From an uncultured Oscillospiraceae bacterium (GTDB taxonomy: Bacteria; Bacillota; Clostridia; Oscillospirales; Oscillospiraceae): 64,000 nt of DNA. This document shows, in pieces, positions 47,303-54,746 of the stretch (positions are counted from its first letter, which is position 1; the number at the start of each line of letters is the position of its first letter). The position numbers were made by a program, and so were the translations under genes. A model generated the notes under the pieces. It worked only from the letters and a program-made list of their open reading frames with translations, was not told where the DNA came from and did no database searches. The stretch lies in the NCBI GenBank assembly GCA_934590355.1, contig CAKTOX010000002.1, positions 1-64,000 on the forward strand. The letters run 5' to 3'.

Positions 47303-48626
47303 GGTGGCGGGCAGGAGAGAGGATTAGGTAGGCGATGACGCAGATCACGACCGACACGAGCGAGCCCGCGGCGGTGGCAAGCCCCATCGGCAGCAGCGTC
47401 GTCGGGAACATTTTCGAGGTAAGATATGCGCCGGGCACGCGCACGAGAGCGACGGAGCTTATGTTGTGCGCAAAGGAGATCATCGACCTGCCGCAGGCGC
47501 AGAAATAGCCGCTGAAGCAGAAGTGCACTCCCGCGAGGGCGCAGTCGAAGATATAGCCGCGCAGATACGGTCCGCCGGCGGTGATGACCGCCTCGTCGTC
47601 GGTGAACAGCCCCACAATGGGCTCTGCGATAAACTGGACGAGGATGCTCACGGCGATGCCGAAGCCCGCGGCGATGGCGATGGCGTAAAACAGCGTTTTG
47701 CGTGCGCGGTCGAGCTTGCCCGCGCCGATGTTCTGCGCGTCGAGCGCGGAGACCGTCGAGAGCATCGACGACGGCACGAGGAACACAAAGCCGATGAATT
47801 TTTCGACGATGCCGACCGCGGCGGCGTCCGTGAGTCCGCGGCGGTTTGCGATGACGGTTATGAGAATGAACGCGATCTGGATGAGCCCGTCCTGGAGCAT
47901 TATCGGCACTCCGATGCCGAGGAGCTTGCCCATCGTTTCGCGGCGCGGCCGAAGATCGCCTCGCTCGAGCGTGATGCTTCTGCGGCGGCGGATGGCGGCG
48001 AGAGAAACGGCGACGCTAACGGCCTGCGCGCAGGTCGTGCCGAGCGCGGCACCCGTTGGGCCGAGCTGCATTGCGCCGATGAAAAGGTAATCAAGTGCGA
48101 TGTTTGCCGCGCACGCAACGGCGATGAATATCATCGGGCTTCGGCTGTCGCCCATGCCGCGGAAAATGCTGCTTATGATGTTGTAGGCGGTTATGAACGG
48201 TATGCCGGCGAAGCAGACGACAAGGTAGCTCACCGTGCCCGCGACCGCCGCCTCGGGGGTCGACATGACGGCGACGATGGGGCGCACGAGCGCAATGAGC
48301 GCTGCCGTGAGCACGACCGAGACGCCGAGAAAGAGCGTTATCGTGTTGCCGATGCTGCTTGATGCTTTGCGCTTGTCGCCTGCGCCGACGGCCTGCCCGA
48401 TGCAGACCGTCGTGCCCATCGCAAGTCCGACGAGCATGACCGTGAGCATATGCATTACCTGGCTTCCGATGCTTACTGCGGTCGTCGCCGCGACGCCGCA
48501 GAACTGCCCGATTATGAACAGGTCCGCGAGACCGTAAAGCGTTTGCAGAAAGTATGATAAAAAGTACGGCAGCGAGAATACGACGATGGTTTTGAATACG
48601 CTGCCTGTCGTGAGGTTCTTTTCCAC
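47262..48626 (-). CDS. MATE family efflux transporter
   Basis: A 454-residue protein with twelve predicted membrane helices and the MATE pattern: FKTIVVFSLPYFLSYFLQTL, ADLFIIGQFCG, GMGDSRSPMIF and the second half VPIMLQDGLIQIAFILITVI, followed by QNIGAGKLDRA. It should export organic cations or drugs by Na+ or H+ exchange. The start is GTG 48626 with AAAGGAG about 9 nt before. The C-terminus beyond LSPAR is encoded by a repeat element and is polar (HHCHGGNSATDNGG), unlike relatives. Confidence 0.92.
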   Translation of the reverse strand: MEKNLTTGSVFKTIVVFSLPYFLSYFLQTLYGLADLFIIGQFCGVAATTAVSIGSQVMHMLTVMLVGLAMGTTVCIGQAVGAGDKRKASSSIGNTITLFLGVSVVLTAALIALVRPIVAVMSTPEAAVAGTVSYLVVCFAGIPFITAYNIISSIFRGMGDSRSPMIFIAVACAANIALDYLFIGAMQLGPTGAALGTTCAQAVSVAVSLAAIRRRRSITLERGDLRPRRETMGKLLGIGVPIMLQDGLIQIAFILITVIANRRGLTDAAAVGIVEKFIGFVFLVPSSMLSTVSALDAQNIGAGKLDRARKTLFYAIAIAAGFGIAVSILVQFIAEPIVGLFTDDEAVITAGGPYLRGYIFDCALAGVHFCFSGYFCACGRSMISFAHNISSVALVRVPGAYLTSKMFPTTLLPMGLATAAGSLVSVVICVIAYLILSPARHHCHGGNSATDNGG

Positions 48627-48688
48627 TGAGCACAGCTCCTTTCGCGGATAATTTTAATCCCGAAACCATTCCTCCGTCAAGAAATTTT

Positions 48689-49125
48689 CTGCTGCCGCAG
48701 GAGCGATGCGCCTTTGGATTTTGCCGATACATTTATTGTGTCGGCACGGTTACGAGAATGCGGAGGCGCTATTGCCTCCACGGCAGTGGCTTGGCTTCCC
48801 CTTGAGGGGAAGCTGTCAGGCGTAAGCCTGACTGATGAGGTGATTTAAAGCCTTTTTGTAGGGAATATAAACACCTCATCCGGCTCTCCGCTTCGCTCCG
48901 ACCCACCTTCCCCTCAAGGGGAAGGCAAGTGCCGTGGCAATTGCGATGTCTTGTCTTTTCGGCATTTCAAATAACCGATATTTCCGACCATGCGGGCGAG
49001 CAATGCTCGCCCCTACGATATTGCCTGCACTTCCGACGATAATGTAGGGGCGACCATTGTTCGCCCGCTGTTATGGTTTCGTCGGAAGAACAGTAACCGA
49101 GATAACGTAATAACAGTACGCAAAA
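48689..49125. repeat. Composite of intergenic repeats
   Basis: About 440 nt without a supported gene. Units: GCCGCAGGAGCGATGCGCC at the left, GCCGATACATTTATTG and GGCACGGTTACGAG, CTTCCCCTTGAGGGGAAG and TCAGGCGTAAGCCTGA hairpins (48789-48832), a CACCTCATCCGGCTCTCCGC unit, and the palindrome GGGCGAGCAATGCTCGCCC (48994-49012). The part from about 48855 to 49012 is nearly the same as 53137-53293. Confidence 0.78.
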
Positions 49126-49296
49126 TTTTTGCGATACACCGCCGACGGCGGCAGCTTGGGCTTATTCGCGCAAATTGCCACGTTTTGGTGGCTTGCGTTT
49201 GTGCAATCCTCCAAATGCGGCAAAAAGGACTTAACATACTGCATCGAGTATGCCGATTTAAAAATGCCAACAGGCAAACGACACAGAAAGGAGGCC

Positions 49297-49434
49297 ATGA
49301 AAAGGAACATGGCGGAAGCGTCCCGCATCATTCTTGGCTTGCGCGCCGCAGGATGGGATGAAAGGAGCATCAACGATTTCATTCTGTGGGTCGAGAGCGG
49401 CAAAGAACAGTACAAGCCGAGCGCAAAAGACTAA
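49297..49434 (+). CDS. Small mobile-element-type protein
   Basis: A 45-residue protein starting MKRNMAEASRIILGLRAAGW and continuing with NDFILWVESGKEQYKP. I know short proteins of this look from plasmids and integrative elements of gut Firmicutes, always of unknown role. AAAGGAGG lies 4-5 nt before ATG 49297; the frame is open further left, but that part lies in the repeats. Composition is less GC-rich than the core genes. It is the first gene of a small accessory island. Confidence 0.55.
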   Translation: MKRNMAEASRIILGLRAAGWDERSINDFILWVESGKEQYKPSAKD

Positions 49435-49477
49435 TCGCAGCGCGGGGGCGGGCAACCGCTCCCCCACCGTAAAGGAG

Positions 49478-49672
49478 ATGACGACAACGCCGCGAAAAAC
49501 CACCACCAGCACGGAAGTGAAGCGCCGATACAACGACCGCGTTTACAGCAAAGTTCAAGCCGAGCTGCCGCGGGACACGGTAATAGCTTTTAAAGCTAAG
49601 TGCCGGGAGCAAGGCGTATCACAGGCAAGCGTTTTGCTTGAAGCAATCGAGAATTTTTTAAGGGATGCCTAA
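49478..49672 (+). CDS. Ribbon-helix-helix (Arc/CopG-like) DNA-binding protein
   Basis: A 64-residue protein with a basic, threonine-rich start (TTTPRKTTTSTEVKRRY) and a ribbon-helix-helix core: YSKVQAELPRDTVIAFKAKC (strand and helix 1) and VSQASVLLEAIENFL (helix 2). It should bind palindromic DNA as a dimer. The AAGGAG abuts ATG 49478, which is too close for best use, so initiation at the GTG 13 codons later is possible. A 22-bp perfect palindrome follows 13 nt after the stop and may be one of its sites. Confidence 0.65.
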   Translation: MTTTPRKTTTSTEVKRRYNDRVYSKVQAELPRDTVIAFKAKCREQGVSQASVLLEAIENFLRDA

Positions 49673-49684
49673 TCCCTTAAAAAT

Positions 49685-49706
49685 ACACATACTCAATTGA
49701 GTATGT
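49685..49706. promoter_or_regulatory. Perfect 22-bp palindrome, probable operator
   Basis: CACATACTCAATTGAGTATGTG in two exact half-sites of 11 bp (positions 49685-49706). It shares the CATAC/GTATG arms with the operator at 49755. Not followed by T, so not a terminator. Confidence 0.65.
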
Positions 49707-49749
49707 GACATAAAAAGGAGCTGCAACCGAAAAATTTTTCAGAAAATGC

Positions 49750-49778
49750 TTGAGGCATACAAGCTTGTATGCTATGCT
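49750..49778 (+). promoter_or_regulatory. Promoter with an operator in its spacer
   Basis: TTGAGG (49750-49755), 17-nt spacer, TATGCT (49773-49778). A perfect 18-bp palindrome GCATACAAGCTTGTATGC (49755-49772) fills the spacer exactly, so a bound protein would block polymerase. It drives the 27-residue toxin-like gene. Confidence 0.6.
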
Positions 49779-49832
49779 TTGGCATGTCAAGAGGGGAACG
49801 GCGAAGCCTCCTACATACGAGGAGGTGACAAC

Positions 49833-49916
49833 ATGACGGTTTTAGAAGTCCTCGCACTGCTTAACCTGTTAGCCGTTGTTATCTTTGGAGTTATTAACAT
49901 AACCAAAAAGAAATAA
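49833..49916 (+). CDS. Holin-like toxin peptide (TxpA/BsrG-like)
   Basis: A 27-residue peptide, MTVLEVLALLNLLAVVIFGV followed by INITKKK. The MTVxExL start, one membrane helix and lysine tail match the putative holin-like toxin family found with type I toxin-antitoxin systems of Firmicutes. GGAGGTGACAAC immediately before ATG is a strong ribosome site. The frame is also open 29 codons further left without a ribosome site. A terminator hairpin overlaps the stop. No antisense RNA could be shown by eye. Confidence 0.65.
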   Translation: MTVLEVLALLNLLAVVIFGVINITKKK

Positions 49917-49945
49917 CCGCCACCCGGCCCGGTGACGGTCTTATT
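49916..49945 (+). terminator. Terminator of the toxin peptide gene
   Basis: ACCG-C-CACC(CGG) pairs with (CCG)GGTG-A-CGGT, then CTTATT. Weak T tract. Confidence 0.55.
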
Positions 49946-50017
49946 AAAGATTATTAACCTGCCGAGCTGACCGCATAGGTCTCGCCCTTTCGATTTTATA
50001 ATATCACCGCCGAGGGG

Positions 50018-50215
50018 GTGGAGTCAATAGGTAAAACAAGCAGTGACGCAAAATCTCGCTGGCTGCGCGAAAATTACAAAACCTATCGCGTTAACTTGCG
50101 ATATGACACAGACAGTAAAATAATTGACTTCATGGAATTGCACAAGGGTGCCGAAGGGGTAACGCCAATAATCCGCGAAGCATTAGAGCTGTACATCAAA
50201 AGCAAAGGAGACTAA
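50018..50215 (+). CDS. Small probable ribbon-helix-helix protein
   Basis: A 65-residue basic protein: RENYKTYRVNLRYDTDSKII followed by DFMELHKGAEGVTPIIREAL, a strand-helix-helix pattern as in plasmid and integrative-element RHH regulators. The start is GTG 50018 with GAGGGG directly before it. A TATAAT (49997-50002) stands 16 nt ahead, giving a very short leader. It lies between the toxin peptide and a truncated gene; an operator-like sequence follows it at 50238. Confidence 0.6.
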   Translation: MESIGKTSSDAKSRWLRENYKTYRVNLRYDTDSKIIDFMELHKGAEGVTPIIREALELYIKSKGD

Positions 50216-50237
50216 ATTCAGTCCCCTTAAAACAAAG

Positions 50238-50255
50238 GCATACAAGCCTGTATTC
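50238..50255. promoter_or_regulatory. Second copy of the operator-like sequence
   Basis: GCATACAAGCCTGTATTC matches the perfect palindrome at 49755-49772 in 16 of 18 bases. It stands 24 nt before the start of the truncated gene. Confidence 0.5.
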
Positions 50256-50278
50256 CGCGATCAGAAAGGAGCAACACA

Positions 50279-50308
50279 ATGAAATTTTTTGAACGCAGAA
50301 TGTGTTAA
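50279..50308 (+). pseudogene. Gene start cut off by a repeat element
   Basis: AAAGGAG and an 8-nt spacer lead into ATG AAA TTT TTT GAA and on (MKFFERRMC), which meets TAA after nine codons exactly where a repeat unit begins. The good initiation region and the upstream operator copy suggest a former island gene whose body was replaced by the repeat. Confidence 0.5.
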
Positions 50309-50395
50309 CAGGGTTTTATGGCGCTCTGTCCGCCACGGCGAGTGGCAGAGCACTCGCAATAACCGTATCGGTAGGTGCGTCAAGGTGCCATCAAA
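50303..50395. repeat. Short intergenic repeat element
   Basis: About 90 bp with ends GGTTTTATGGCGC and (inverted) GGTTTTTTGATGGCACC, and an inner CAATAACCGTATCGGTAGGTGCG also found near 37760 and, diverged, near 53500. Confidence 0.65.
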
Positions 50396-50434
50396 AAACC
50401 TGTGCAGCGATTTTTTTCGCTGCACAGGTTTTTT
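50393..50434. terminator. Two-way terminator before the zinc-ribbon membrane gene end
   Basis: AAAACCTGTGCAGCGA/TCGCTGCACAGGTTTT, 15-16 bp stem around a T loop, followed by T on both strands. Confidence 0.9.
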
Positions 50435-50436
50435 AC

Positions 50437-50691
50437 TTATTCGTTTTCATCGTCGTCGCCGAATTTACAGCCGCAGAAGGGGCAGTGCTTGAGGGTGCCG
50501 TTGGGCAGCATTTTATGGCACTTCGGACAGCGCCAGAACAGCAGAAACGACACGACGAACGCGACCGCAAGCAGCATGACGATGATGGGGATCACCTCGC
50601 TGTCAACATACGACAGCAGAAGCAGCGCGGCGAGGATCGCAATGAAAAACAGCGGCAGAGCCACTTGTCTGAATTTATTAGGATCGCGCAT
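50437..50691 (-). CDS. Small membrane protein with C-terminal zinc ribbon
   Basis: An 84-residue protein: a short polar start (MRDPNKFRQ), two membrane helices (about 10-28 and 33-52, ALPLFFIAILAALLLLSYVD and IIVMLLAVAFVVSFLLFW), then a zinc ribbon of two CxxC knuckles (CPKCHKMLP and CPFCGCKFG) and an acidic tail. Both ends should face the cytoplasm. GGAGG lies 9 nt before ATG. The role is unknown. It is on the same strand as the rarA-DUF951 pair but 45 nt apart. Confidence 0.7.
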   Translation of the reverse strand: MRDPNKFRQVALPLFFIAILAALLLLSYVDSEVIPIIVMLLAVAFVVSFLLFWRCPKCHKMLPNGTLKHCPFCGCKFGDDDENE

Positions 50692-50736
50692 GGCGATACA
50701 CCTCCGTAACGGTTTTTATGGCGGAAAACGCCCGAA

Positions 50737-50934
50737 TCACAGCGTTCTCCCGTCGCGCTCAACGGCGCGGATATTTTTCTCGAACTTACTGCGCGCGCCC
50801 ATGACTTCGTGCCCGCAGCCGAGGCAGCGGAGCTTGAAATCGGCGCCGATGCGCAGCACCTGCCAGCGCTTTTCGCCGCAGGGATGGGCTTTTTTCATCG
50901 TCAGCACGTCGCCGACCTGAATGTCCATCGGCAT
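50737..50934 (-). CDS. DUF951 family protein
   Basis: A 65-residue protein of the DUF951 family, found throughout Firmicutes. The pattern IQVGDVLTMKKAHPCGEKRW, then RIGADFKLRCLGCGHEV and the R-K-xx-K end is complete; C and H residues (HPCG, CLGC) suggest metal binding. Its role is unknown; in many genomes it lies near ychF, parB or rarA. ATG 50934 is used (AGGTGG 5 nt before); the gene overlaps the rarA end region closely, so they are co-transcribed. Confidence 0.88.
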   Translation of the reverse strand: MPMDIQVGDVLTMKKAHPCGEKRWQVLRIGADFKLRCLGCGHEVMGARSKFEKNIRAVERDGRTL

Positions 50935-50944
50935 TTTTGCCACC

Positions 50945-52204
50945 TCACTTTTTTATCTCGTCCCAGTATTTTTTCGCGGCCTGCTCGATCTTGTTGTCGC
51001 CGAAGCCGTAATACCGCGTGCCGCGAAGCGCGTCGGGCAGATACTGCTGGCGCACCCAGTGTGCGGGGAAGTCGTGGGGGTATTTATAGCCCTGCTCGCG
51101 CTCGAAGCCCGCACCGTCGGCGTGCACGTTCTGAAGCTCGCGCGGCGGCGGCCCGCTTTTGCCCGCGCGAACGTCGGCGATGGCGGCGTTTATCGCCATG
51201 TATGCGCTGTTCGATTTGGGCGCGGTGGCGAGGAAAATGACCGCCTCGGCAAGCGGCAGCCGAGCCTCGGGCATGCCGAGCTGGAGCGCGGAGTCAACGC
51301 AGGCCTTGACGATCGGCACCGCCTGCGGATAGGCAAGACCGATGTCCTCGCTGGCCGAGCACAGTATGCGGCGGCACGCGCCGATGAGGTCGCCCGCCTC
51401 CAGCAGCCGCGCAAGATAGTGCAGCGCCGCGTCCGGATCGGAGCCGCGCATGGACTTCATTAGCGCCGACAGCGCGTCAAAATGCTCGTCGCCGTCGCGG
51501 TCATAGCGCATCGCGCTGCGCTGGGTCACCGCCCGTGCATCCTCAAGCGTTATGAGCGCCCTGCCGTCCCGCCTCACGGCGGCGGAAAACAGCAGCTCCA
51601 CCGCGTTTATCGCCTTGCGCACGTCCCCGCCGCAGGCCTGACTTATCCGCAGCGCCGCGCCCGGCTCAAGCTCGGGCGTCACGCCTTTTTTCTCGGCAAG
51701 CAGCTTGAATGCGCGCTCGACCGCGTGCTGCGCCTCCTCGGGGGCTACGGGCTTGAATTCGAACACCGTCGAGCGGCTGAGGATAGCTCCGAACACGCAG
51801 AAATACGGGTTTTCCGTCGTTGAGGCGATGAGCGTGATGCGCCCGTCCTCGATGAACTCCAGCAGCGATTGCTGCTGCTTTTTGTTGAAATACTGGATCT
51901 CGTCGAGGTACAGCAGCACGCCGCCAGGGGTCAGGAGCGTGTCGAGCTCGGCGATGATCTCCTTAATGTCGGCAAGCCCCGCGGTGGTGGCGTTGAGCTT
52001 GCGCAGGGTGCGGTTCGTTTTCTCCGCGATTATGCGCGCGACCGTCGTCTTGCCCGTGCCCGACGGGCCGTAGAAGATCATGTTCGGAATGTCGCCGCTT
52101 TCGATTATTCGGCGCAGCAGCCCGTTGCCGCCGAGGATGTGCTTCTGCCCGACCACCTCGTCGAGGCTGCGGGGTCTTATTTCGTCTGCAAGAGGTTTAT
52201 ACAT
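50945..52204 (-). CDS. rarA: Replication-associated recombination protein A (AAA ATPase)
   Basis: A 419-residue clamp-loader-like ATPase (RarA/MgsA, WHIP/WRNIP1 homologue) acting at stalled replication forks. It starts YKPLADEIRPRSLDEVVGQK, with Walker A GPSGTGKTT, Walker B LYLDEIQYF, ASTTENPYF, and the C-terminal LGMPEARLPLAEAVIFLATA and YKYPHDFPAHWVRQQYLPD. ATG 52204 is chosen with GGGAGAAG 6-7 nt before. It diverges from nth, another DNA-maintenance gene, by 79 nt. Confidence 0.95.
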   Translation of the reverse strand: MYKPLADEIRPRSLDEVVGQKHILGGNGLLRRIIESGDIPNMIFYGPSGTGKTTVARIIAEKTNRTLRKLNATTAGLADIKEIIAELDTLLTPGGVLLYLDEIQYFNKKQQQSLLEFIEDGRITLIASTTENPYFCVFGAILSRSTVFEFKPVAPEEAQHAVERAFKLLAEKKGVTPELEPGAALRISQACGGDVRKAINAVELLFSAAVRRDGRALITLEDARAVTQRSAMRYDRDGDEHFDALSALMKSMRGSDPDAALHYLARLLEAGDLIGACRRILCSASEDIGLAYPQAVPIVKACVDSALQLGMPEARLPLAEAVIFLATAPKSNSAYMAINAAIADVRAGKSGPPPRELQNVHADGAGFEREQGYKYPHDFPAHWVRQQYLPDALRGTRYYGFGDNKIEQAAKKYWDEIKK

Positions 52205-52283
52205 ATGCTTCTCCCGAGCCGTGTCGCATTTGCGCTGGCGCATGGCACGGCATGTGTGGTAAAATGGGTGCGAGGTGATGATA

Positions 52284-52922
52284 ATGCGTACAAAGCAGCA
52301 GGTGTCGGAGATAGTCCGGCGTTTGGAGGAGTGCTATCCTCTGGCCGAATGCACGCTCGATTATAAAAAGGATTATGAATTACTGTTTTCCGTGCGTCTT
52401 GCGGCTCAGTGCACCGATGCGCGGGTCAATGAGATAACTCCGGCGCTGTTTGCGCGCTTCCCGACGCTCGAGAGCTTCGCCGAAGCCGACGTCGCGGAGG
52501 TCGAGGAGTATGTTCACTCCTGCGGCTTTTACCGCGCCAAGGCGCACGACATTGTCGGCAGCGCGAGGATGCTGACAGAGCGCTTCGGCGGCAGGGTGCC
52601 CGATAACATGGACGAGCTGCTCACGCTGCCCGGGGTCGGGCGCAAAACCGCCAATCTCATCCTCGGCGATCTTTACCGCGTCCCGGGCTCGGTCGTCGTG
52701 GACACGCACTGCATCAGAATTTCAAACCGCCTCGGGCTCGTCGATGATCTCAAGGACCCCGCGAAGATAGAGGCGGAGCTTCGGCGGCAGCTCCCGCCCG
52801 AAAAGAGCTCGGATTTCTGCCACCGTCTCGTCCTGCACGGACGCGCCGTCTGTACCGCCCGCAAGCCCGCGTGCAGCTCCTGCTGCCTCCGCACCTGTTG
52901 CCGCAGCGGCGATGCGCCTTGA
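52284..52922 (+). CDS. nth: Endonuclease III
   Basis: A 212-residue DNA glycosylase/AP lyase that removes oxidised pyrimidines. The helix-hairpin-helix LPGVGRKTAN holds catalytic K121 and the aspartate is D140 (VDTHCIR). The iron-sulfur loop C-x6-C-x2-C-x5-C is C190, C197, C200 and C206. ATG 52284 follows AGGTGATGATA; a GTG three codons earlier is the alternative. The last codons (RSGDAP) and TGA are formed by the left end of a repeat composite, so the natural end may have been replaced without loss of the cluster. Confidence 0.94.
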   Translation: MRTKQQVSEIVRRLEECYPLAECTLDYKKDYELLFSVRLAAQCTDARVNEITPALFARFPTLESFAEADVAEVEEYVHSCGFYRAKAHDIVGSARMLTERFGGRVPDNMDELLTLPGVGRKTANLILGDLYRVPGSVVVDTHCIRISNRLGLVDDLKDPAKIEAELRRQLPPEKSSDFCHRLVLHGRAVCTARKPACSSCCLRTCCRSGDAP

Positions 52923-53543
52923 GGTTTTACCGATACGCATATTGCAGGTGCACGGCTCGCTCGCCGCGAGGGGCAGTTCATCTTAGGATTATACCTATAC
53001 ATCTTTTGCGGTTGCTCGGTTACGAGGGCGCGGAGGAAACCGTAGTTGCCGCGCACTATCGTAGTGCGTCATTGGCTCCCTTGCGTAAAGGGAGCTGTCA
53101 GCGATAGCTGACTGATGAGGTGAATTAATATATTTTTTAGTAAGGAATATAAACACCTCATCCGGCTCTCCGCTTCGCTCCGACCCACCTTCCCCTCAAG
53201 GGGAAGGCAATGCCGTGGAAATTACGCTGCCGTGTCTTTTCGGCATTTCAAATAACCATTAATTCCGACCATGCGGGCGAGCAATGCTCGCCCCTACGGC
53301 GTTGATTGCACTTCCGACGAGAATGTAGGGGCGACCATTGGTCGCCCGCCACTGCCGTGGAGGCAATGGCGCCACCTACATTGGAAATAGATTATACTGC
53401 GGTGTCACGGTAACGGACTTCCGACCAAGACAGCACTCAAGGGGAGCGCGGCAGATATGGTTTTGCCGGTATTTTCGATACCGTGATACCGCAAAAACCA
53501 TATCGGTAGAAGCGTCAATGCGCCATCGCCCCTATGGCAATAG
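52902..53543. repeat. Long nested composite of intergenic repeats
   Basis: About 640 nt without a supported gene. Left end TTGCCGCAGCGGCGATGCGC; right end (inverted) CTATTGCCATAGGGGCGATG, identical over 20 bases to the left end of the 47147 element. Within: two TACCGATAC/TACCTATAC-GGTTACGAGG units, TTGGCTCCCTTGCGTAAAGG, AGCGATAGCT hairpin, the 53137-53293 block shared with 48855-49012, palindrome 53275-53293, and a GTAGGGGCGACCATTGGTCG unit. It touches the ends of both nth and proC. Confidence 0.8.
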
Positions 53544-53545
53544 AG

Positions 53546-54349
53546 TCAGTTCGCCTCCAAAAACAGGTCTTTATCTATGATGGCCCGGAGGGCCTGCTGG
53601 ACGGCGGAGTCGAAGCCGAGCTCACGCAGCTTGCACACGCCCTCGATGGTGGTGCCGCCGGGGGAGCAGACCTTGTTCATGAGCGCGATGGGGTGCTCGG
53701 AGCTGTCCATCGCAAGGGCGGAGCTGCCCATCACGGTGGCGCAGGCGATCTCCTCGGCGAGGGGTCTTGCAAAGCCCGCGCGCACTCCCGCCTCCGCGAG
53801 AGCGTCTATATACATGAGCACGAACGCGCCGGAGGCTCCGCCGAGCGCGCCGAAGGCGGGGAAGAGCTTTTCCTCGATGTGATACACCTTGCCGACGCCG
53901 GAGAATATCGCGTCCGCTATCTTCAGCTGCGCCTCTCCCGCCGCCTTGCCGCCGCAAACGGCGGTGACGGACGCCTTGACCTTGGCGTTTATGTTCGGCA
54001 TGATGCGCACGACGGGCACGCCCTTTGCAAGGCGCTCCTCGTACCATTCGGTGCTTTTTCCGGCGGCGATGGTGAGGACGAGCTTGTCCTTGGTGACGCT
54101 CTTGCTTATTTCCTCGATCACGCCCGGCATGACCTGCGGCTTTACCGCGAGCACGATGACATCGGACTTCTGCACGACGTCGGCGGCGCTTGCGCAGGGG
54201 ATTATCCCGTGCTTTTCCTTGAGCGCGAGGGTCTTTGCCTCGGAGCGGTTATATCCGTAAAGGTAATCGTTTTTGAACCTTCCGCAGGCAGCCATGCCGG
54301 CGATTATCGCGCTTGCCATGTTGCCCAAGCCTATGAAACCGTATCTCAT
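53546..54349 (-). CDS. proC: Pyrroline-5-carboxylate reductase
   Basis: A 267-residue NAD(P)H enzyme that makes proline from pyrroline-5-carboxylate. It begins MRYGFIGLGNMASAIIAGMA (Rossmann GxGxxA/G), and has ADVVQKSDVIVLAVKPQVMP, VRIMPNINAKV, and the dimer core FGALGGASGAFVLMYIDALA with CSPGGTTIEG. ATG 54349 follows AGAGG by about 8-9 nt; the longer frame runs into the promoter. Its stop lies 3 nt from the end of a repeat composite. Confidence 0.96.
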   Translation of the reverse strand: MRYGFIGLGNMASAIIAGMAACGRFKNDYLYGYNRSEAKTLALKEKHGIIPCASAADVVQKSDVIVLAVKPQVMPGVIEEISKSVTKDKLVLTIAAGKSTEWYEERLAKGVPVVRIMPNINAKVKASVTAVCGGKAAGEAQLKIADAIFSGVGKVYHIEEKLFPAFGALGGASGAFVLMYIDALAEAGVRAGFARPLAEEIACATVMGSSALAMDSSEHPIALMNKVCSPGGTTIEGVCKLRELGFDSAVQQALRAIIDKDLFLEAN

Positions 54350-54377
54350 AAAAAGCGACCTCTTTTCGTTTTTTTCT

Positions 54378-54406
54378 ATTTTATCATCGTAAAGCATGAT
54401 TAACAA
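54378..54406 (-). promoter_or_regulatory. Promoter of proC
   Basis: Minus strand TTGTTA (54406-54401), 17-nt spacer, TAAAAT (54383-54378). Confidence 0.65.
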
Positions 54407-54451
54407 GGGCGAAAGATGTCGAAAGAATATAAATAAAATGTTAATAGGGGC

Positions 54452-54479
54452 TTGACAAAGGTAAATTTGCATATATAAT
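54452..54479 (+). promoter_or_regulatory. Promoter of the lysine riboswitch transcript
   Basis: TTGACA (54452-54457), 16-nt spacer, TATAAT (54474-54479), both perfect. Confidence 0.85.
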
Positions 54480-54493
54480 GGACACAAATTGAA

Positions 54494-54716
54494 CAAGACA
54501 TGATAGAGGCGCGATCGTCATCAGTAGCTTTGTCAAAACGCAGGGAAGCGTGAAGCGAAAGGGGCTGTCGCCGAAGGACCCGATCCTCCCGAGGTCGGAC
54601 ACCTGGGATGCAGGAGAACATTCTGCATACTGTCGCTAACGCGGAGAGCTGTCATGATCCGGCAAGATGTTTATTTTCTGTTGAGTCATGATCGCATCAT
54701 GGCTCGATTTTTTTGT
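54494..54716 (+). promoter_or_regulatory. Lysine riboswitch (L box)
   Basis: The classic aptamer pieces follow in order: GATAGAGGCGCG (from 54502), CATCAGTAGCTT, GAAGCGAAAGGGGCTGTCGC CGAAGGA (54550-54578), CTGGGATGCAGGAG, and ACTGTCGCTAACGCGGAGAG CTGTCATG (to 54656), which closes the P1 stem. A terminator hairpin at 54683-54716 is the expression platform. Lysine binding should favour the terminator and stop the downstream transporter gene. Confidence 0.94.
54683..54716 (+). terminator. Lysine-dependent terminator of the riboswitch
   Basis: GAGTCATGAT/ATCATGGCTC with 3-nt loop followed by GATTTTTTTG. The left arm CATGAT can instead compete with the P1 segment TCATGATC of the aptamer. Confidence 0.85.
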
Positions 54717-54746
54717 TCAAAATAAAGAGTAAAGGAAAGAAACATC

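Noticed and set aside
49129..49296. N-terminal extension of the 45-residue island protein
   Set aside because: The extra 56 codons lie partly in repeat sequence, and an ideal ribosome site precedes ATG 49297.
48689..53543. CRISPR array
   Set aside because: The repeats here differ in length, order and spacing, include inverted ends, and no cas gene is present.
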